Below, piece after piece: positions 22,949 through 31,806 of a stretch of 44,074 bases of DNA. The notes beneath the pieces are model-generated. The model was not told where the DNA came from, did not search any database, and saw only the letters and a list, made by a program, of their open reading frames with translations. The DNA lies in NCBI GenBank assembly GCA_949296305.1, contig CASFOT010000094.1, positions 1 to 44,074 of the forward strand. Reading direction: 5' to 3'. Each line of letters opens with the position of its first letter. Positions within the stretch are counted from its first letter, which is position 1. Source of the DNA: an uncultured Erysipelotrichaceae bacterium. GTDB lineage: Bacteria > Bacillota_I > Bacilli_A > Erysipelotrichales > Erysipelotrichaceae. A program made the translations under genes and the position numbers.

Positions 22949-24840
22949 CACAGAACACCTCCTAGCAATAATGCGAATACAACGATCAATACACTTGCTG
23001 AAACAATTTCAGAAGGTTTCAACAAACGTCTTCTTCCCATTTCAAAACGCAGATACCAATTGCTTAGATAGAGCTGCTTTGCTTCTCCAAAACTATCTGT
23101 GAAACGGGAATTATCCCCCTGATTGATACCGCACATATAAATCGGAACATATTCTCGCCGGGCAGAACGTGAAATCAAAAACATCACTAATGGAACAATC
23201 AAAATGCTGACGACCATGATCACCATGGTGGCCAGTTCGCTCATAGAGAGTACTTCGGTCGTCGTGCCAAATAAGGAGAGCACGATCGGATTGACGATTT
23301 GCCGTGCAAGGAATGGAAACAGCAAACACAATAAGATCATGATACCGCCAAGAAAGGCCATGGAGAAGTATTCGCCAGGTTTTGTCTGATCGATTTCTTT
23401 TCGTTTTGGCTTATGCATGGCGATAAGTTTGCAAAGCCATTTGGTCCAATAGAACATCGTTGTCGAACTGCCAAAAGCGATGAAGATGACCAGCAAGACA
23501 TTTCCGCTGTCAACGAATGATTTCAAAGCGACCCATTTGCTGATCAGCATGCCAAAAGGAGCCAAATACATGCCGGCAATGCCGATGCCCATGATATAAG
23601 CTAAGTAAGGAAGACGGACGATCAAACCATGCATATGTTCGATGTCACGGGAACCAATGCAGTTTTCGGTCGCACCGACCGCTTCAAACAACATGGACTT
23701 GCTGACTGAATGAAAGATCATTAACAGGATGGCTGCCCAGACAGTTTCTTCTTCACCGATGCCGGCACAGGCAACGATCAATCCTAAATTCGATATCGTT
23801 GAAAAAGCTAACACTTTTTTTGCATCATTTTGAGCGATGGCCATCATGCTGGCCATGATAAAGGTAAATCCGCCAATGAAAGAGACCATGGTGCCGCAGA
23901 GATTCCCATGCAGAGCTGGTGCCAGACGAATGAGCAGATATACGCCGGCTTTGACCATGGTTGCACTATGCAGCAATGCACTGGAAGGAGTAGGTGCGAC
24001 CATGGCACCATATAACCAAGATGAAAAAGGAAGCTGAGCGGATTTTGTCAGCCCTGCTAAGGCTAGACCGCCAATGATCAGCAGGTTTCCGTTGGAAATG
24101 ACATCATCCAGCTGAACGCTGTGCGCATCGATCGCACACAGCCAGATGCTGACTGCAAATCCAACCCCTCCCAGCAGATTCATCCATAAAGCACGAAAAC
24201 TGTTTTCGATTGCTTCATCGCTTTTTGTATAGCCGATCATGACAAAGGAAATGACACTGGTCACTTCCCAGAAAAAATAGATCCAGATCAAATTAGAGGA
24301 AAGAACTAAACCAAACATCGCACTCATGAAGACAAACATCATCGATAAAAATAAAGAGCTTCGATCGATATATTCCTTATGATGCTGATGATAGCTTTTC
24401 ATATAACCGACTGCATAGATAGCAATCAAACCGCCGATGAGCGAACAGATGACACACATGAGCAGTGCAAGTGAATCGATCTGCGTATGCGTGGACTCGA
24501 TCAAGGTAATATGGTGTTCTACCCAGAGAACCAAAATGGTTTGAAATACGGAAAGAGCAGCAATCCATAATTTGTGATGCCGTATGCATTGAAAGAGGAT
24601 AAACAACATGAGGAAGATCTCAATGCCTTGCATCAAGTAATCCAAGGTCTTTGTTTCTGTATAGAGATGCCAAGTAGTCTGTCCATCCATCATCCAAGAT
24701 GCGATGATGACACCGGTGCATAAAATGATCAACACAACACTGGCATAGATCAGGTAGCCGCGGATATTTGCATTTTTGGTAATATAAATGAGCGCTGCAC
24801 TGAATAAAGGCAGCAGTATCAGCAATGGTAACAATGCCAT
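22948..24840 (-). CDS. echA: Ech hydrogenase ion-pumping subunit EchA (NuoL-like)
   Basis: About 630 residues with 15-16 predicted membrane helices, an Mrp-antiporter/NuoL-type subunit. It retains residues tied to ion movement: Glu in FFWEVTSVISFVMIG, Lys in LAGLTKSAQLPFSSWL, and Lys in ALLHSATMVKAGVYL and FHSVSKSMLFEAVG. A C-terminal helix pair (about 520-545 and 612-630) brackets a cytoplasmic stretch YVPIYMCGINQGDN. It should couple ferredoxin oxidation to H+ or Na+ export. GGAGG suits ATG 24840 with 6-nt spacing; ATG 24846 would leave none. First gene of the operon, divergent from hypA. Confidence 0.92.
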   Translation of the reverse strand: MALLPLLILLPLFSAALIYITKNANIRGYLIYASVVLIILCTGVIIASWMMDGQTTWHLYTETKTLDYLMQGIEIFLMLFILFQCIRHHKLWIAALSVFQTILVLWVEHHITLIESTHTQIDSLALLMCVICSLIGGLIAIYAVGYMKSYHQHHKEYIDRSSLFLSMMFVFMSAMFGLVLSSNLIWIYFFWEVTSVISFVMIGYTKSDEAIENSFRALWMNLLGGVGFAVSIWLCAIDAHSVQLDDVISNGNLLIIGGLALAGLTKSAQLPFSSWLYGAMVAPTPSSALLHSATMVKAGVYLLIRLAPALHGNLCGTMVSFIGGFTFIMASMMAIAQNDAKKVLAFSTISNLGLIVACAGIGEEETVWAAILLMIFHSVSKSMLFEAVGATENCIGSRDIEHMHGLIVRLPYLAYIMGIGIAGMYLAPFGMLISKWVALKSFVDSGNVLLVIFIAFGSSTTMFYWTKWLCKLIAMHKPKRKEIDQTKPGEYFSMAFLGGIMILLCLLFPFLARQIVNPIVLSLFGTTTEVLSMSELATMVIMVVSILIVPLVMFLISRSARREYVPIYMCGINQGDNSRFTDSFGEAKQLYLSNWYLRFEMGRRRLLKPSEIVSASVLIVVFALLLGGVL

Positions 24841-24938
24841 AACCATCCTCCATTCATGTAATATATACGCGTATATTATATAACCGAATGTAAGAGGTTT
24901 CCATTTCTTTTTTGCTATTTGAGGAGTATAATACAGAC
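24841..24938. promoter_or_regulatory. Divergent ech/hyp control region with palindrome
   Basis: The intergenic region between the echA and hypA starts contains a perfect 14-bp palindrome, ATATACGCGTATAT (24863-24876), with near-symmetrical AT flanks, a good candidate operator for both operons. A leftward TATAAT lies at 24880-24875. A rightward TATAAT (24927-24932) is only seven bases before the HypA ATG, which would give a nearly leaderless mRNA. GAGGAG at 24921-24926 would otherwise be the ribosome site, at a long 12-nt spacing. Clear -35 boxes are not visible. Confidence 0.45.
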
Positions 24939-25322
24939 ATGCATGAATTAGAAATTACAAAACATATCTTGGAAGACAGCATTCAGGAGGCAAAACGTTA
25001 CCAGGCTGTTCGCATTCGTGAGATTCACCTGGCAATAGGTCCATTTTCCGGCATCGTTCCAGCTTGTGTCCAAATGTATATTGAGGTTTTGGCAAAAGGA
25101 ACGATTGCTGAAGGCGTGCAGATCCGGTCAAGGATGATTCCTTTGCAGATCACATGTTTAGATTGCGGCAAAACCAGCGAGATCGACCGCATGCACATTG
25201 AATGTCCCTATTGTCATAGCCTTCATCTGAAACGTTTGTCTGGGAAAGAGTGTTTGATTGAGCGTTTGGAGGTCGATGTGGATGGAGATCAAAGTATATC
25301 ATCAAGTCATGGAATGGAATGA
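24939..25322 (+). CDS. hypA: HypA hydrogenase nickel metallochaperone
   Basis: 127 residues. The invariant MHELEIT start carries His2, which binds nickel; a longer TTG-started frame to 24912 would destroy this and is rejected. The structural zinc site is C73-x2-C76 and C89-x2-C92. HypA hands nickel to the large subunit together with HypB. The C-terminal tail SISSSHGME extends past the usual end, and the gene overlaps hypB by 41 bp, so they are coupled. Opposite strand to the ech operon it serves. Confidence 0.93.
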   Translation: MHELEITKHILEDSIQEAKRYQAVRIREIHLAIGPFSGIVPACVQMYIEVLAKGTIAEGVQIRSRMIPLQITCLDCGKTSEIDRMHIECPYCHSLHLKRLSGKECLIERLEVDVDGDQSISSSHGME

Positions 25323-25938
25323 AGATGTATCTCAACAGGTGCGTCAGACTTTAAAGGAACATCATACCTTGCTGATCAATATCATGGGTTCTCCCGGAGC
25401 CGGAAAGACAAGCTTGATCACTGCATTGATCCGCCGTTTACAAAAAAAATGGAAGATCGCCGTCATCGAAGGGGATATTACGACCTCTTATGATGCAGAG
25501 ACGATTGCAGAATTAGGGATTCCCAGCGTAGAGCTGAATACGGATGGCGCCTGTCATATCGAAGCGATGAGCATCCAGAAAATGCTGCCGGCATTTGATC
25601 TGGAAGCAATCGATGTCATCTTTGTAGAAAATATAGGAAATTTAGTATGTCCGGCCGAATTTGATATTGGCGAAACGATGCGCATGACAATTCTCAGTGT
25701 TCCTGAAGGGGATGATAAGGTCGAAAAATATCCGCTGATGTTCACCGAAACGGATTGTTTGGTGATCAATAAAAAAGATGTCCTGCCTTATTTTGATTTT
25801 GATTTGAAGCGGGCAGAAACTGCTTATCAAGGCATCAATCCGCAAGCACCGCTGTTTTTGGTCAGTGCGAAAACAGAAGAAGGATTGGATGATTTAAGTG
25901 ATCATTTGTCAAAACGGATGGAAGAATGGCTGCGATGA
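25282..25938 (+). CDS. hypB: HypB hydrogenase-maturation GTPase
   Basis: About 218 residues from ATG 25282 (GGAGG 9 nt before; ATG 25276 is possible). Walker A is GSPGAGKTS (36-44), followed by EGDITTSYDAETI and the metal-binding C91-H92 with C123 in VENIGNLVCPAEFDIGE. The guanine-specificity motif is INKKD. It lacks the N-terminal His-rich or CxxCGC nickel-storage extension found in some HypB, so it relies on the G-domain metal site and HypA. GTP hydrolysis drives nickel insertion. The stop overlaps the hypF start as ATGA. Confidence 0.93.
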   Translation: MEIKVYHQVMEWNEDVSQQVRQTLKEHHTLLINIMGSPGAGKTSLITALIRRLQKKWKIAVIEGDITTSYDAETIAELGIPSVELNTDGACHIEAMSIQKMLPAFDLEAIDVIFVENIGNLVCPAEFDIGETMRMTILSVPEGDDKVEKYPLMFTETDCLVINKKDVLPYFDFDLKRAETAYQGINPQAPLFLVSAKTEEGLDDLSDHLSKRMEEWLR

Positions 25939-28133
25939 AACATCTTCAATTGCAGATCCAAGGAATCGTGCAAGGCGTAGGCTTTCGTCCTTTTGTGCAC
26001 CGTATTGCTTATTTATGTGCATTGAAAGGAAATGTGGTCAATGATGGGCAAGGGGTCACAATTCATATTCAAGGAGATCCAAAAGCAATTGAGCGTTTTT
26101 TGATGCTTTTGCAAGATCCACCTGCGTTGTCTCATATCGAATCGATTCAAATGAAAGAATTGCCATTAAAGGAGTATGATTCTTTTTTCATTTTAGAAAG
26201 TGAGCAAGGAAAACGAAATACGCTAATCTCACCAGATATCGCTCCTTGCGAAGATTGTTTAAAAGAAATGAATGATCCTAAAGACCGCCGTTATCGTTAT
26301 CCTTTTATCAATTGTACCAATTGCGGGCCACGCTATACAATCATTCAAGATATTCCTTATGATCGGAAATATACGACCATGCATGCGTTAACAATGTGTG
26401 ATGCGTGTGCCGAAGAATATCAAACGTTAACAGACCGCCGTTATCATGCACAGCCCAATGCTTGTGCTGTTTGCGGACCTCGATTGCTTTTGTATCCTCA
26501 TACGGAAGATGATCCTTTATTTGCAGCTATACAGGCATTAAAAGACGGCAGGATTGCAGCCATCAAAGGGGTGGGAGGCATTCATCTCGCTTGTGATGCT
26601 TTTCAGACAGCAGCGATCCAGCGTTTGCGTGATCGAAAAAAAAGAGAGAAGAAGCCATTTGCCGTCATGGTGCGTGACATACAGACAGCGAAAACGATGG
26701 TTCAACTATCCAAAGCAGAAGAAGCGTTGCTGACCGGAAAAGAGCGGCCGATCGTCTTATGCCGGAAAAAAGATAAAAACAGTTTTATGGCGATTTCAGA
26801 AAATCAAGAGATTGGGATCGTTCTGCCATATTCGCCTTTACATGTTTTGGTGATGCAGAGCATGAAGGCCATCATCTTGACCAGTGCAAATAATAGCGAA
26901 GATCCGATGGTGATCGATAATGCACAAGCAGTAAGAGAGTTGGCTGCGATCGCAGATGTATGCTTGTTACATGACCGTCCGATCGAAAATCGATGTGATG
27001 ATTCATTGCTGCGCTGCTTTCACGAGAAGCCCTATTTTGTGCGCAGAAGCCGCGGCTATGTGCCGTTGCCGCTGACATTGAAAGATCCATGTACGGATTT
27101 GTTAGCACTCGGAGCACATCAAAAAGGATCATTTGCTTTAGGAAAATCACATCATGTATTCTTGAGTCCCTACATCGGGAATTTAGAAAATTATAAGAGC
27201 ATGCAGCATTATCTGCATGCGTTAGATACGTATCAACGATTCTTTGATATTTACCCGAAACAAGTAATCTGTGATCTTCATCCGGATTACACAACAACAC
27301 AGTATGCTAAGTCTATGAAGCTTCCGATCTTGCAAGTACAACATCATTATGCACATATGGCTTCCTGCATGGCAGAGCATCAGCTGATGGGACCTGTTTT
27401 TGGCATCATCTGGGATGGAAGCGGCTATGGGGAAGATCACACGATCTGGGGCTCTGAATGCCTGGTGGGCGATCTTTATGGATATCATCGTGTTGGATCG
27501 ATGCACCCATTGGCTTTGATCGGCGGAGAAAGAGCGATCCATGAAATTGGGCGTATTGCGGTTGCTCTGTGTGTGGAAGCCGAAAGAAACCATTCGGTTT
27601 ATTCTGCAGAACTACAGACATGCTATGAAGATCTATGCAGAAAAGAACATGGGTGTGTGAAAGCCAGCAGCATGGGACGTTTATTTGATGGCATATATGC
27701 ATTGATCAGCGGGTGTTTGATGCAAGATTATGATGGACAGGCACCGGTATTGTTAGAGAGCATGGCCGAAGAACGAGAAGAAGGTCAATATCCATTGTTT
27801 TTTTATGTCAAAGAGGAGGTTCGTTTCTTTGATTGGCGCAGGATGATCCAAGCAATCTTGGATGATCTTGATCATTTGATCGACAAAGCGATCATTGCAG
27901 CGCGCTTTATGAATACCTTATGTTTGATGGCAGCAGAACAGTGCATGAAACTGAATACAGAGCATCTGCCGGTCGTGTTAAGCGGAGGATGCTTTTTGAA
28001 TCAATGGCTGCTGTCAAAAGTTGTGTCATTGCTGCAACAAAACGGATATCGCGTTTATTGGCATCAACAGACATCATGCAATGATGAAGGCATTGCTTTA
28101 GGACAGCTGGCAATTGCAGCGCAAAGGAAGTGA
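25935..28133 (+). CDS. hypF: HypF carbamoyltransferase
   Basis: About 732 residues, full length. The order is acylphosphatase domain (GIVQGVGFRPFVHRIAY, 1-90), two zinc fingers (CEDC with CTNCGPRYT, CDAC with CAVCGPRLL, about 105-190), YrdC-like domain (about 195-375; KGVGGIHLACDA) and Kae1-like domain with metal-binding HHYAHMASCMAEH and IWDGSGYGEDHTIWG. It makes carbamoyl-AMP from carbamoyl phosphate and loads the HypE thiol, the source of the active-site cyanide. The ATGA overlap supports ATG 25935; ATG 25926 is also in frame. Confidence 0.95.
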   Translation: MKHLQLQIQGIVQGVGFRPFVHRIAYLCALKGNVVNDGQGVTIHIQGDPKAIERFLMLLQDPPALSHIESIQMKELPLKEYDSFFILESEQGKRNTLISPDIAPCEDCLKEMNDPKDRRYRYPFINCTNCGPRYTIIQDIPYDRKYTTMHALTMCDACAEEYQTLTDRRYHAQPNACAVCGPRLLLYPHTEDDPLFAAIQALKDGRIAAIKGVGGIHLACDAFQTAAIQRLRDRKKREKKPFAVMVRDIQTAKTMVQLSKAEEALLTGKERPIVLCRKKDKNSFMAISENQEIGIVLPYSPLHVLVMQSMKAIILTSANNSEDPMVIDNAQAVRELAAIADVCLLHDRPIENRCDDSLLRCFHEKPYFVRRSRGYVPLPLTLKDPCTDLLALGAHQKGSFALGKSHHVFLSPYIGNLENYKSMQHYLHALDTYQRFFDIYPKQVICDLHPDYTTTQYAKSMKLPILQVQHHYAHMASCMAEHQLMGPVFGIIWDGSGYGEDHTIWGSECLVGDLYGYHRVGSMHPLALIGGERAIHEIGRIAVALCVEAERNHSVYSAELQTCYEDLCRKEHGCVKASSMGRLFDGIYALISGCLMQDYDGQAPVLLESMAEEREEGQYPLFFYVKEEVRFFDWRRMIQAILDDLDHLIDKAIIAARFMNTLCLMAAEQCMKLNTEHLPVVLSGGCFLNQWLLSKVVSLLQQNGYRVYWHQQTSCNDEGIALGQLAIAAQRK

Positions 28134-28137
28134 TAAG

Positions 28138-28362
28138 ATGTGTTTGGCGATTCCCTTAAAGATCCTAGAGATCCATGATAAAACTGCACTCGGAGAGGCA
28201 GGCGGTCTGCGTCAGTCTTTCCGCATCGATTTTTTGCCTGAAGCGAAAATCGGAGATCAGGTAATGGTCCATGCCGGCTTTGGTATTGAGATCGTAAATC
28301 CAAAGGAAGCAGAGCAGACGCGAGCTTTATATGAGGAGATCTTTCATGCCATTCAAGATTAA
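28138..28362 (+). CDS. hypC: HypC hydrogenase maturation chaperone
   Basis: 74 residues beginning MCLAIPLKI. Cys2 of this invariant start coordinates the Fe(CN)2CO unit carried with HypD and delivers it to the large subunit. The small beta-barrel is seen as DQVMVHAGFGIEIV. AAAGGAAG precedes ATG 28138; a longer in-frame start at 28114 inside hypF is rejected because Cys2 must follow Met. The gap to hypF is 4 bp, and the next gene starts 17 bp before the hypC stop. Confidence 0.95.
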   Translation: MCLAIPLKILEIHDKTALGEAGGLRQSFRIDFLPEAKIGDQVMVHAGFGIEIVNPKEAEQTRALYEEIFHAIQD

Positions 28363-29380
28363 ATATGAAGGAAGCCCGTTGTATATTATGGAGATTTGCG
28401 GCACTCATACGATGGCAATCGCAAGAGCAGCTTTGCGCGCATGTCTGCCGTCCAATGTTCATCTGATCAGCGGACCCGGCTGTCCGGTATGTGTAACACC
28501 TAGCGGAGCTATTGATGCCGCATTGGAATTAGCAGATCAAAAAGATGTGATGATCTGCAGTTATGGCGATCTGCTGCGTGTTCCAGGAACAGATCAACAA
28601 ACGTTGTTACAGAAAAAAGCACAAGGCAAAGATGTGCGGATCTGTTTGTCGATCATGGATGCATTGCAGCTTGCACGATCATTTCCAAAGAAAGAAGTCG
28701 TTTTTTTAGGCGTTGGTTTTGAAACGACAGCACCAGGGACAGCTGTTGCGATCCAACAGGCGGAAGCACAAAATTGTATGAATTTTTCTTTGTTAAATTT
28801 ATTGAAGTGCACGGAACCTGCCATTCGTGCCATTGTGACAGATCCGGAATGCAAGATCGATGCTTTTCTTTGTCCGGGCCATGTTGCAGCCATCACTGGT
28901 GAAAAAGGTTTCTCCTTTCTGGCCGATGAATATCAGAAAAATGGAGTGATCTGCGGTTTTGAACCAGAAGATCTCTTGTATGCGATTCAATTGCTTTGTG
29001 ATGCACAACAGCATGAAACGAAGGATTTGATCAATACTTATACCCGTTTGGTACGTCCTTTGGGGAATCAGGCAGCTATTGCTGTTATGGATGAGGTGTT
29101 TGAACGTACAGACAGCGATTGGCGGGGATTAGGAACCATTGCGCAAAGCGGTCTGGCGTTACGGAAAAAATATGAGAAATGGGATGCAGCAAAAAAATTT
29201 CAATTAGCGCCTTTTGCCAATATAGAGAATGCAGGCTGTTGTTGCGGCCAAGTGCTGAAAGGAAAGATGCGTCCGCAAGAATGTCCGCTGTTTCGCGTCG
29301 TCTGTACGCCGCACACACCAATCGGACCTTGTATGGTCAGCAGCGAAGGCAGCTGTGCAGCTGCTGAGCGTTATGAATGA
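28346..29380 (+). CDS. hypD: HypD Fe-CN-CO assembly scaffold
   Basis: 344 residues. Conserved motifs are CGTHTMAIAR (C18), SGPGCPVCVTP (C46, C49) and GVGFETTAPG. The C-terminal [4Fe-4S] site is seen in NAGCCCGQVLKG, ECPLF and GPCMVSSEGSC. Together with HypC it binds iron and builds its diatomic ligands from HypE-bound thiocyanate. GAGGAG at 28332-28337 with 8-nt spacing selects ATG 28346 over ATG 28331. It overlaps hypC by 17 bp. All active-site cysteines are present, so the protein looks functional. Confidence 0.95.
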   Translation: MPFKIKYEGSPLYIMEICGTHTMAIARAALRACLPSNVHLISGPGCPVCVTPSGAIDAALELADQKDVMICSYGDLLRVPGTDQQTLLQKKAQGKDVRICLSIMDALQLARSFPKKEVVFLGVGFETTAPGTAVAIQQAEAQNCMNFSLLNLLKCTEPAIRAIVTDPECKIDAFLCPGHVAAITGEKGFSFLADEYQKNGVICGFEPEDLLYAIQLLCDAQQHETKDLINTYTRLVRPLGNQAAIAVMDEVFERTDSDWRGLGTIAQSGLALRKKYEKWDAAKKFQLAPFANIENAGCCCGQVLKGKMRPQECPLFRVVCTPHTPIGPCMVSSEGSCAAAERYE

Positions 29381-29394
29381 AAGAAGGGAATGCG

Positions 29395-30375
29395 ATGGAG
29401 GATAGGATCACATTAGATCATGGCAGCGGCGGATCAATGACCGCAGAGCTGATTGAAGAATATATCATAAAAGAATTTTCAAATGAAGCTTTATTAGCGC
29501 GAAAAGATGGTGCGGTCGTCCGCAATTTAGGTAAAGAAATCGTTATGTCAACAGACAGTTTCGTCGTTTCTCCTTGGCGGTTTCCTGGTGGAGATATCGG
29601 AAAGCTCTCGGTCTGCGGAACCGTAAATGATGTGTTGATGAGCGGCGGGATCCCCTCGTATCTTACTTTATCGTTGATCTTGGAAGAGGGATTTCCTTTG
29701 GCTGATCTTAAACAAGTGCTGCAATCGATCAAACGATGTGCGCAGGATGCAGGTGTGCAGGTCGTATGCGGCGATACAAAAGTAGTAGAACATGGAAAGG
29801 GCGACCAGATCTATATCAATACGTGCGGCATCGGGTTCTTAAAACGAAACTTGAGCGGACAATATGAGGAAGGAGATCTTGTCTTGTTGACTGGAAGCAT
29901 CGGACGTCATGGAGCAGCTGTATATATGGCGAGGGAAGATCTGCCAATTGAAGGGACATTGACCAGTGATTGTTCGTTATTATGCAAAGAGGCAGTTGCT
30001 GCGATGGAAATGGAAGGGATCCGGATCCTTCGAGATCCAACCAGAGGAGGTTTAGCTACAACGTGCATCGAATTGATCGAACATACTTCATGGGGAATGG
30101 AACTCGATGAAACAGCGATACCGGTCGATGAAGATGTACAGACGTTATGTTCGCTCTTAGGATTTGATCCATTGTATCTGGCTTGCGAAGGACGAATGAT
30201 CGCCATTGTTTCTGCACAGGATGCACCGCTCTTATGTGACCGTCTGGGGAAAGATGCTTGTGTGATCGGAACGATCACAAAACAGCATCCAGGAACCTTG
30301 TTGTTGAAGACGCGTTTTCAAAGTGAACGCTGGCTTCGTAAGTTAAGTGGACAACCGTTACCGCGAATCTGTTAA
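29395..30375 (+). CDS. hypE: HypE carbamoyl dehydratase
   Basis: 326 residues ending in the essential PRIC. The C-terminal Cys326 receives the carbamoyl group from HypF and is dehydrated to thiocyanate at ATP cost. The AIR-synthase-type fold shows ITLDHGSGGSMTAELIEE, SVCGTVNDVLMSGG, VVCGDTKVVEHG and LRDPTRGGLATTC (ATP loop). AAGGGA places ATG 29395; ATG 29377 overlaps the hypD stop as ATGA but lacks a ribosome site. It completes the hypABFCDE set; only a maturation protease is missing, which this hydrogenase should not need. Confidence 0.95.
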   Translation: MEDRITLDHGSGGSMTAELIEEYIIKEFSNEALLARKDGAVVRNLGKEIVMSTDSFVVSPWRFPGGDIGKLSVCGTVNDVLMSGGIPSYLTLSLILEEGFPLADLKQVLQSIKRCAQDAGVQVVCGDTKVVEHGKGDQIYINTCGIGFLKRNLSGQYEEGDLVLLTGSIGRHGAAVYMAREDLPIEGTLTSDCSLLCKEAVAAMEMEGIRILRDPTRGGLATTCIELIEHTSWGMELDETAIPVDEDVQTLCSLLGFDPLYLACEGRMIAIVSAQDAPLLCDRLGKDACVIGTITKQHPGTLLLKTRFQSERWLRKLSGQPLPRIC

Positions 30376-30378
30376 AAA

Positions 30379-30413
30379 AGCAGCTTCTTTACTGTGAAGA
30401 GCTGCTTGTTTTT
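30379..30413. terminator. Terminator of the hyp operon
   Basis: AAGCAGCT (30379-30386) pairs with AGCTGCTT (30400-30407) with further pairing inside, followed by GTTTTTA. It lies against the convergent YitT gene end and may serve both strands. Confidence 0.8.
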
Positions 30414-31023
30414 ATGCAGTCAGTTTTTTCTTTGTCACAAAGTTGATCGTTTGAATGATGACCATTAAAGAAAGAAAACTGAAGATAGAGATAAATACGC
30501 TGTTTGTGATGATTCCGGAAGCAATGACAACAGAGCCGTCCAATAGGAGCAATATGATGCTCAGCTTCAAGAATTTTAAAACATGCTGAATCAGCAAGGC
30601 AATCACATCTGTGCCGCCAGTTGCACAATCATGATTTAATGCAATGCCAATAGCTGCACCTACTAAGATACCGCCTAATGCGCCAGCTGCGACAAGTTCT
30701 AAGATGGGGTGAATTTGTCGCAAAGGGGCTGTGACGGCAATAGTTGGAAATATTTTCATGAAGATGGGGGAAGCAATCGTGATATATAAAGTTTTGATGC
30801 CAAAGCTCTTGCCTAGAACGATCGTGGATAGGATCAATAGAGGAATGGATATGCATAAAGACATGGTGCTGACTTCTATGCCGATGATCGATGAACAAAC
30901 GATGGAAAGTCCTGTGATCCCGCCAGGCGCTAATCCTGTAGAGGAGAAGAAAAAGTTTACTGCAAGTGCGGTCAAGGCAGCTGCAATCGTGATCCATACA
31001 TAATCTTTGATGATTGATTTCAT
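30412..31023 (-). CDS. Short YitT family membrane protein lacking the C-terminal domain
   Basis: 203 residues, all membrane: five or six helices with the family motifs FFFSSTGLAPGGITGLSIV and NHDCATGGTDVIA. Full-length relatives, including the one at 11032-11904, have about 85 extra C-terminal residues (DUF2179); here the protein ends soon after the last helix at VTKKKLTA. That could be a natural short form or a truncated paralogue; no remnant of the domain is visible before the terminator. The ribosome site (AAAGACG) is weak. It follows the epimerase terminator, so it may be expressed by read-through. Confidence 0.8.
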   Translation of the reverse strand: MKSIIKDYVWITIAAALTALAVNFFFSSTGLAPGGITGLSIVCSSIIGIEVSTMSLCISIPLLILSTIVLGKSFGIKTLYITIASPIFMKIFPTIAVTAPLRQIHPILELVAAGALGGILVGAAIGIALNHDCATGGTDVIALLIQHVLKFLKLSIILLLLDGSVVIASGIITNSVFISIFSFLSLMVIIQTINFVTKKKLTA

Positions 31024-31039
31024 AAGTTTTCGTCTTTAT

Positions 31040-31064
31040 AAAAAGAACTCATTGAGTTCTTTTT
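31040..31064 (-). terminator. Terminator of the epimerase gene
   Basis: A perfect 11-bp stem (AAAAAGAACTC and GAGTTCTTTTT) closes a 3-nt loop. The epimerase TAA codon (31065-31063) lies at the edge of the stem, so coding end and terminator are merged. Confidence 0.75.
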
Positions 31065-31779
31065 ATTCCAAATTGAATTTTGCAGCAGCTGCATCAATTG
31101 CTTCACGGCAACGTCGAACACCAGCCGCAGGACCTTCAGGATCTTTAAAGATTGCGGAGGATAAGACGATGACATCTGGATTGCATTCGATCAATTTTTC
31201 CATATTATCTGCACGTAAACCGCCATCGATTGCAAGTTCACATCTTGGATTTTTTTCATCGATCATCTTGCGGGCACGCTGAACCAGGTCAATGGCACTT
31301 TTTCTCCATCCCCAGTTGTCTTTTCCATCTGTCTCATCTACACCATGTGTAACGATGTGTAAACGATCGATGTCATAAATGCTTTCTTCCACGAAACAAA
31401 GCGGTGTATAGCATCCTAAGGTCAAACCTACCTTCAGCTTGCGTTCACGGCACCAATTGATGATATAAGCCAGCTGTGCACCGATAAAGTGTTCTGCAGG
31501 AATGATCAGCATGTTTGCACCAGCCTCATAGATCTGCTGGATGAACATCTCATCCATGCTTATCGTATAAATATGGCATTCGATATCTTTATCTGTTTCA
31601 GGACGAATACCAGCAATGATCTGGTGGCCACCCATTAACTTCATATTTTGAAGGTCATGCATGTCAGCAGCATCAGAATGAATGTAATCAACTCCTGCAT
31701 CACTAACTTCCTTAACCAAATCGGCGATTCTTCCATAGTTTACATGTGCTAATCCAGCGGCAATTTTAATATGTTTCAT
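31063..31779 (-). CDS. Ribulose-phosphate 3-epimerase superfamily enzyme
   Basis: 238 residues, TIM barrel. RPE-like landmarks are VDYIHSDAADMHD (in place of HVDVMDG), GLTLGCYTPL, and the phosphate-binding end AIDGGLRADNMEKL with VIVLSSAIFKDPEGPAAG. It probably interconverts a ketose-phosphate at C3, but divergence in the first motif means the substrate need not be ribulose 5-phosphate; relatives act on allulose 6-phosphate or unknown PTS sugars. AAGGAGGTACG selects ATG 31779 over a longer frame to 31836. It diverges from the PTS EIIA gene, suggesting a role in the sugar pathway fed by that PTS. Confidence 0.82.
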   Translation of the reverse strand: MKHIKIAAGLAHVNYGRIADLVKEVSDAGVDYIHSDAADMHDLQNMKLMGGHQIIAGIRPETDKDIECHIYTISMDEMFIQQIYEAGANMLIIPAEHFIGAQLAYIINWCRERKLKVGLTLGCYTPLCFVEESIYDIDRLHIVTHGVDETDGKDNWGWRKSAIDLVQRARKMIDEKNPRCELAIDGGLRADNMEKLIECNPDVIVLSSAIFKDPEGPAAGVRRCREAIDAAAAKFNLE

Positions 31780-31806
31780 AATGACGTACCTCCTTTTTAC
31801 AGCTTT

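Noticed and set aside
24912..24938. TTG start giving HypA nine extra residues
   Set aside because: HypA needs Met-His-Glu at its N-terminus for nickel binding; ATG 24939 provides it.
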